From contig NC_087063.1 of the NCBI RefSeq assembly GCF_963678635.1, positions 60,768,759 through 60,832,758 of the forward strand: DNA of 64,000 nt, written 5' to 3'. Numbering within the stretch: position 1 is the stretch's first letter; every line of letters starts with the position of its first letter. This stretch comes from Symsagittifera roscoffensis (Eukaryota; Xenacoelomorpha; Acoela; Convolutidae). Shown piece by piece: positions 58,744 to 64,000 of this stretch. Below the pieces are notes generated by a model that had not been told where the DNA came from, did no database searches, and saw nothing but the letters and a program-made list of their open reading frames with translations. Position numbers and translations under genes: made by a program.

Positions 58744-59414
58744 GAGAGAGGGTAGGGACTGCTCCTCCTCCCAGAGCACAACCGCTGGAAAGCCGACTTG
58801 GGAGATCGGTTGATCAGAACAGGAATAACTCCCAGACCGTGTCTAGGAGGAATGACCCGCCCGCTACGGCAAACCCTGCTTCAGCAGCAGGACCGGCGAC
58901 AAGCGCCGTGCCGGTGGAGCGAGTTGAACCGGGCAGCGTGCTGCTTTGGAACCGTCCAGACCCTAGTCATTGGGGACATTACAAGACGGACATGTCAACG
59001 AAATTGAACATGAACACATTGACGTGTGGGGAGGACGCAATGAGAATGATCGGCGGAGAAGGACCCACAGTGTCGCGACTATATCGAATACCGGGCGTGG
59101 ATTGGCTGCTAGCAGAGCAGGAGCAGTTCAGCTCCACGACTACGCTCCAGCACGCAGACCTGAATGGATTGCCTCAGGACAATACCTTTGGACCTCTGAA
59201 TACCCGGTCTCTTACGGACGTCCGCCAGAGAGCCAAGGAACTGACGCCACCTGCTCGTAAGGGCAAGTTTCAGACAGATAGCAAGCCTAACAATATGCAT
59301 CACAAGATGTACGGGCAGTTTGCTAAACCACCCGGTCAGACGCCTGGCGAATATTCAAGAGACTACCCCCGTGCGACCACGTGGATGGGGATGACAGGAG
59401 ATATGGGGAACTGA
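58744..59414 (+). pseudogene. Element B, continuation after the SGNH domain
   Basis: Open frame (entered before 58743) encoding a Pro/Ala/Arg-rich stretch and then VLLWNRPDPSHWGHYKTDMS, GGEGPTVSRLYRIPGVDWLL and an extended hydrophilic region. It changes frame near 59381-59410, where the next ORF takes over. No family recognised; it looks like a linker between two SGNH-like domains. Confidence 0.45.
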
Positions 59415-60301
59415 AGGCCCCAGTCGGTAACGGCCTGTTTGCCGCCTATGATCTCTTGGATATGAAAGCTGCCAAGTACCTGATAGTGGCCAGTTCGGAT
59501 TATCTCTACACGCCCCGTTCTCTCTTTTGGCCAGACGTGATTTTCTTGACGGCGCCTAAATTGGACTGGGGACAGTCAATAGGCATGATGACAAGTGTGC
59601 GAAGGGTGGTCAGCAAGGAGCCACAGGTGATAGTGGTTGCAGGCTCGAATGATCATCTGCAAAGCAGGGGTTTGTTGTCCCGTCTGACGGATGGGTCGAT
59701 CCCGAGCAATGAGGTCATAGGAGAGGCGATAATGACACTGCTCTCGGCGATGGCTGAGGTAGAAACAGCAGCAAAATAACGTTTCACTTAAAATGTAGTG
59801 AAGGTGGTCTTTGTGTTGTCACCAGGGTACGCTGCATTGCCAGAACCCCTTCAGTTTGTCGCGAGCTTCGTGAGCTTCGTCAGGGATATCAGGAAGCTGT
59901 CGATTGGCCTGATATTAGCCCTGTACGTGACATTTGGTCATGAAAATTTCGTGAAGGGGCCTGCGAATCTCTTCATCCAAGCGTTGGCAGATTTGAGATT
60001 GGATGGACCCCTGACTCTGATTGCCATGACCTATGGTTGGCTGGTTGATTTGCTTGTGCTGTTGCGTTACCCCGAACAACTCCAGGGAACAAGTCGTGAG
60101 TTCAACGCGCAGTTGGAAACCGCCTCGCTCAGGAAAATGAAAGACTGGAGGACTCTCCTGCTCCAATATCTCTTGCAACAGAACAGAAGTGTCACAGGAG
60201 AAGGTAAGGTGGCGACGGATGCGGGTGAGAGTAAACAGTATTGTGGCATGCCCTTGCTGACAGATTTGGCGGTCATGATGCGGATCGATCGTTGGCTCTG
60301 A
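59381..60301 (+). pseudogene. Element B, second SGNH-like region, interrupted by two in-frame TAA codons
   Basis: Frame 59381-59779 has AKYLIVASSDYLYTP, a block resembling a degenerate GDS region, and VIVVAGSNDHLQSRGLL, resembling the GxND block of SGNH proteins. TAA at 59777-59779 and 59789-59791 interrupt it. In the same frame 59798-60301 continues with KVVFVLSPGYAALPEPLQF, which in SGNH folds would be the strand after GxND, and a helical remainder. It looks like one domain decayed by stops. Catalytic His not identified. Confidence 0.45.
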
Positions 60302-61158
60302 TTCACGGACTGCGGCAATTCGTCACGGTGGTGTATGTACCGGTGATGTCTTTCGTATTCCCGGACGTGCAAGTCAAGGCATACAGAAATTCTGTGTTGT
60401 ATGTCAACCTGGTCTCAGTCGTGGATTGTTCCGTGCTGAATTGGGTAGAGCAGAGCGAGCTGAGAGGGCTGGCCAGCGACGATAGGCTGTTCGGAAGAAT
60501 AGCGGAGCCGGGTTGGGTGTTGATGGATTTCAACAACAACTTCAAGTGCCGAATGGGCCGCGAAGACCTTTCCCAAATCCAGTTCAACCCGAAGCTTTGG
60601 AATCTGAGACCAGTAGTGGAAGATTCAGGAGCGGCAATGAGAGTCCCACTTTTGCCAGAGGCCTACGCACACGTGAAAGAGAACCAGCAAGCGTGGCTTT
60701 CCGGGTCCAGGCCGCTGCCGGACCAATGCCCTCGATACCCACCGATAAGGAGGATGTTGTTGGGAGTCACATCTCCCGTCATTGCCCCTCGCATCTGAGC
60801 AGCTCGTGATGCAGAGGGGAGAATGCTGAAGTGGAGTGAAGGGATGGAGCCGCCCTTCATCAGTTGGAACGTTGCAGCCGCGCACATATTTGACTTCACA
60901 TTTCCTGATGCTTGGAGCAGGAAAAAGATCAAAGCACTACCTTCCAGGAGACCAGAGGTCTCGGCTGAGGTGTGGAACGAGGTGTATGCCCCCACAGATG
61001 ACTTATCAAGACTGGGGTAGGCAGGAGAGTTGAAAGTAGTGATGCTGGAAGTGGCAAAAGAGTGCAGAGGAGGCTCATACATAACGATAGAGGACCTGGC
61101 ACCACATGGCGAGGAGTCGGTAGAATTCCTGGTGAATGACGAGTTGATCTATCACGCA
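60241..61158 (+). pseudogene. Element B, unassigned ORF segment
   Basis: One frame open from 60241 to 60798, then to 61020 and on to 61158, interrupted by TGA (60796-60798), TAG (61018-61020) and TGA (61159-61161). Encodes a mixed helix/strand globular sequence (VYVPVMSFVFPDVQVKAYR, VNLVSVVDCSVLNWVEQSE) and an MLKWSEGMEPPFISWN block. It overlaps the end of the preceding frame by 60 bp, which suggests a lost join between them. No family recognised. Confidence 0.4.
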
Positions 61159-61161
61159 TGA

Positions 61162-62874
61162 GACCTGACCGTACCGGCGCGGCCGGACTCGGGCATAGAC
61201 ACAAGACAAGGCCCTTCAGGACCTAAGCCGAAACCTGATGCGGATGACGATGAATTGATGGATCAGGACGATGACGACATCGGGGAAAAGATAGAAAAGC
61301 CGGGTGAGACGGATCTAGGAGCGTTGGAGAGAGACTTGCTGGAATACCAGTTTAGTGAAGACGACGACGGGGAAGTCGATGGGAGTCTATTGCTGATGAC
61401 GCCACCGTCTTTCATGTCCCCTACGAAGGAGGCGTCGGCCGACTTATCCCCGGTGGACCCAATAAGTCAGGCGAGAGAGTGCCGAAATAGGGATCCACAA
61501 AGATTGCTCCATGAATCACCAAGGAGGAGAAAGATTGAAGAGTCAAGGAGGGTATCCTTCCTGAGTACGCTACCGGAAGAGGAATGGGAGAGATACCAAA
61601 GTGAACTAGAAATCAAGACAGGGGCAATCTGGAACCGCGTGAACTTCATGGAAAGTTCATGGGACGTGATACGAAGATACGGGACGCAGTCCATAATGAA
61701 GATGGGATTAAACCAACCCATTATGCGTGAGGTCCTGGAGAAAATAATGAACTCCATAGAGTCTTATGTTCTGACCGAGTCAGTTACAGAGGACAGTGCC
61801 GATGACCAGCAGGTCACGAAGAAATTACCCGTCAGACGAGCCAAAAAAGGGCTGAAGCGGCTGAAAGGGAAGACAGGAAGTCGAGCCGTGAACCAGCGAG
61901 TGGTGAAGTCAAAAGCCAGCACAAAGGTGGCCTCTTTGACGAGCGCAGGTCGTTCAGGCGAGAGCGGGCAAGGAGATGGTGCGACACTGGCCGGGGGAGA
62001 AAAAGAGAACCTGATACCCCCTATGCTCTTGGCAGGTCTGACCACAACAGCCACGAAATCAAAGAAGACTGCACGAACCCTGGCAGACACTAAGCTAGAG
62101 ATGGAGATCATCAGTCAGTGTGGATCTGGAGGTTTTGATGATTACATGCCCTCGCGAACCAACATGGCCCGGATGAGACTGGAGGGACAACTGGACGTGG
62201 TCGAGTACAGTCGAGTCACTGTGCCGGAATCGGTCCACATGGGAGATCCAGCAGGGGGTTATGTGGAGATGTTGAAGTCGAGGAACTCCGCGAGAGGGCA
62301 CCTGATGGCTTGGAGCGAGAAGCGAGCCATGCAAAAATTCGCCTCCGAGGAATGTAAGCGAGCCATGCAGGAATATCTGAAAGGGCTTACGGAGAATTCT
62401 TACCTAAATCGGAAAGAATACGGCACGGTAATGTCCTCGGAGGCGAACGAAATCGGGCTGGAAAAACTACTGGAAACCTTTTGGAGGGCGGCCCTCCAGA
62501 GATACTTCGGTTGGCTTGGGCGGCCCTCCAAGCAAGTACGGGTGGCTTGGTGCTTGATGGGCATCAAGAAGGCGGAATATGAAGCCAGTAATGATTTGAA
62601 ATCAAAGGAACAGGAGCTGGAGTTGATGGAAGCCCTGCGAGCGTTGATTTCAAAAGACGATTCTGCGATAGCTTGGGCTAAATGTAAGAATGTCCTTTGC
62701 TTTGTAAGGTTCGTGGTGGATCGTATCCCCACTCCTGTTTTGGGAGAATGCATAAAGATCATTCGGCAAAAGGGAGTTGATTGCAAAAGAAACTTCCTTA
62801 GGGCACTCCTGGAACTATATCAGGATATGCCGTTGATTGTACCAAATAGGGAGTCGAACGACATGGAGAGCTAA
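61162..62874 (+). CDS. Element B, large ORF of unknown function
   Basis: Open from just after the TGA at 61159-61161; first ATG at 61258, TAA at 62872-62874 (539 codons from 61255). N-terminal part acidic (MDQDDDDIGEKIEK) and Ser/Pro-rich; centre basic with KLPVRRAKKGLKRLKGKT; C-terminal ~180 residues look globular and helical (ALQRYFGWLGRPSKQVRVAW, KNVLCFVRFVVDRIPTPV). No motif I recognise. Ends 3 bp before the next ATG, suggesting polycistronic or formerly fused coding. Confidence 0.6.
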   Translation, partial: DLTVPARPDSGIDTRQGPSGPKPKPDADDDELMDQDDDDIGEKIEKPGETDLGALERDLLEYQFSEDDDGEVDGSLLLMTPPSFMSPTKEASADLSPVDPISQARECRNRDPQRLLHESPRRRKIEESRRVSFLSTLPEEEWERYQSELEIKTGAIWNRVNFMESSWDVIRRYGTQSIMKMGLNQPIMREVLEKIMNSIESYVLTESVTEDSADDQQVTKKLPVRRAKKGLKRLKGKTGSRAVNQRVVKSKASTKVASLTSAGRSGESGQGDGATLAGGEKENLIPPMLLAGLTTTATKSKKTARTLADTKLEMEIISQCGSGGFDDYMPSRTNMARMRLEGQLDVVEYSRVTVPESVHMGDPAGGYVEMLKSRNSARGHLMAWSEKRAMQKFASEECKRAMQEYLKGLTENSYLNRKEYGTVMSSEANEIGLEKLLETFWRAALQRYFGWLGRPSKQVRVAWCLMGIKKAEYEASNDLKSKEQELELMEALRALISKDDSAIAWAKCKNVLCFVRFVVDRIPTPVLGECIKIIRQKGVDCKRNFLRALLELYQDMPLIVPNRESNDMES

Positions 62875-62877
62875 CGC

Positions 62878-63669
62878 ATGTTGGAAGAAGTGAGAAGGTA
62901 TTCCAACAAAGGATTGAAAGTGAGCCGGGAGTTGATTGAAACAGTCAGGGGACAGAAAGACTTTGCAACACTAGGAAAATTGAAGTCGTTCCAATATTTG
63001 TCTGGAATACCGGGGATGGCGTATAATCCCTTCGTGAATGAGGAAGCCAGGGAAGCGTACTTCGACTATGAGCAAGTCATAGTGCTCAGTTTCTGGGTCG
63101 AACGGATTAAGGAAACTGGAATGCTGATGGTGGAACAACCCAAGCTGGGAATTAATTTAGAAGAACGAGTGGTCGAACCGTCGGTTCCCGAGCTGAAGGG
63201 GCAAGTGAGTTTGGATTGTGGTTCTTGGGACGGTCCCTTGAAAACCAGCCTAGTAACCATGTGGGAACTCATGAAGCCTTCTTGGTGTCCCCATCCTAAC
63301 GCCGGTTTAATCTGCGACATGACGGCGGATATCACGTTAGACCTGGATGATGACGCGAGTCTACATGAACTGGCCATGATACACCATCTGCTGGCCATGA
63401 GGATGACGAAGCGGAAGAGCAACCCATCCACGGAGCCATCCGAGGAAAGTCCATCGAGCAATTGGTTGAGGCAAGGCACCTGTTTAGCTCAACTTAGTCG
63501 GATGGAAGGACATGTTTGCAACTTGGGACACTGTCTGATTACGCTGAGCGGGCAGCATCGACAACTGGCACAATTGTACGGAAGATTAAGCATGTCGGAT
63601 AAGAGTGGTATGGAGTTGGTCGCGGACTGTCATGGGGTGACGGATGTAAACATGACCACTGCCTTGTGA
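62878..63669 (+). CDS. Element B, ORF of unknown function
   Basis: 263 codons from ATG 62878, three bases after the previous stop and in the same frame, so the two may once have been one chain. Contains MLEEVRRYSNKGLKVSRELI, a YNPFVNEEAREAYFDYEQV segment, several Cys/His (SWCPHPNAGLICDM; HVCNLGHCLITLSGQH) that could bind zinc but fit no finger I know, and ends with TGA at 63667-63669. Confidence 0.55.
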   Translation: MLEEVRRYSNKGLKVSRELIETVRGQKDFATLGKLKSFQYLSGIPGMAYNPFVNEEAREAYFDYEQVIVLSFWVERIKETGMLMVEQPKLGINLEERVVEPSVPELKGQVSLDCGSWDGPLKTSLVTMWELMKPSWCPHPNAGLICDMTADITLDLDDDASLHELAMIHHLLAMRMTKRKSNPSTEPSEESPSSNWLRQGTCLAQLSRMEGHVCNLGHCLITLSGQHRQLAQLYGRLSMSDKSGMELVADCHGVTDVNMTTAL

Positions 63670-63766
63670 CTTATGAGCTAGTGACTTCCCTCAGCGTGGA
63701 AGTATTCCCTGGAGCATTGCAGACGGAGCAGAAGATTTGAGGCTGGCGAGAAGCTCTGGAAAACGA

Positions 63767-64000
63767 AATGAATCTGAAGGACAGTGAGGCCTATCATAGA
63801 CCTACTGGTTCAAAATATCTGGTGGGTTCAAGATCCGCACCATATTGCAATAGTAGGTATTCTACGCACATGGTGGTGATGGATGCGAGGACGCAGCAGG
63901 TGTTGATTGACCACTTTTTCTCTGTGCCAAAGTGCGTGAGGTTGGCCAGGATGTCGGAGAGGTCATATGATTTGTTGGCGAATATCTTTCGGGCAGTCCC
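63767..64000 (+). CDS. Element B, partial ORF open at the right window edge
   Basis: ATG 63767 opens 78 codons with no stop before the window ends (MNLKDSEAYHRPTGSKYLVG...). The sequence includes SRSAPYCNSRYSTHMVVMD. No family assigned. The 97 bp before it hold stops in this frame. It shows that the coding block of element B continues beyond the window. Confidence 0.45.

Noticed and set aside
59777-61161. Alternative genetic code with reassigned stop codons
   Set aside because: All three stop types interrupt the frames, host exons use standard stops, and frameshifts accompany them, so decay explains the pattern.

Overview
The window is genomic DNA of a multicellular animal. It holds interrupted genes with GT-AG introns, a GluN1-type NMDA receptor subunit, a lysosomal hexosaminidase and calmodulin-like EF-hand exons, in an AT-rich background crowded with SINE, LINE, MITE and LTR-element debris. 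The receptor is too divergent for a vertebrate. I read the source as an invertebrate and cannot name the phylum.

Layout. 1-910: 3' end of a GH20 beta-N-acetylhexosaminidase (HEXA/HEXB type). 911-6066: intergenic, with a five-unit ~170 bp satellite and tRNA-derived repeats. 6067-22283: a complete 16-exon GluN1-like gene (+ strand, 1,059 codons plus stop). Its frame stays open across every splice junction I chose, and its introns carry many repeat copies. 22295-27430: intergenic, with a decayed non-LTR reverse transcriptase and an old direct duplication. 27437-32244: probable promoter, first exon and two EF-hand exons of a calmodulin-like gene. Its first intron is filled by a fold-back repeat family and its second by a hAT-type MITE. 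32403-37970: a dead Ty3/gypsy element on the - strand. 37974-39851: a second copy of the EF-hand exons plus the gypsy 3' end, with a frameshift in the first exon. 39849-43368: a ~1,536 bp tandem array built from gypsy integrase and 3' tail fragments plus a foreign ~440 bp segment.

43369-64000 belongs to a second, much larger Ty3/gypsy-type element on the + strand, with visibly higher GC than the host DNA and still open at the right edge. Its leader carries about 20 copies of an ACCCTCC(G) motif. Then come a gag copy, an insertion with two covarying hairpins, a second gag copy, protease, reverse transcriptase, RNase H, an unusually long acidic linker, integrase and a GPY/F module. Beyond pol the coding continues for more than 8 kb: a macro-domain-like ORF, a coiled-coil ORF running into an SGNH/GDSL hydrolase domain, a second SGNH-like ORF, and several ORFs I cannot assign. 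Stops and frameshifts show this copy is decayed, but the long runs of open frame show the extra ORFs were once coding. This oversized retroelement, with its accessory enzymes and motif-rich leader, is the most unusual content of the window.
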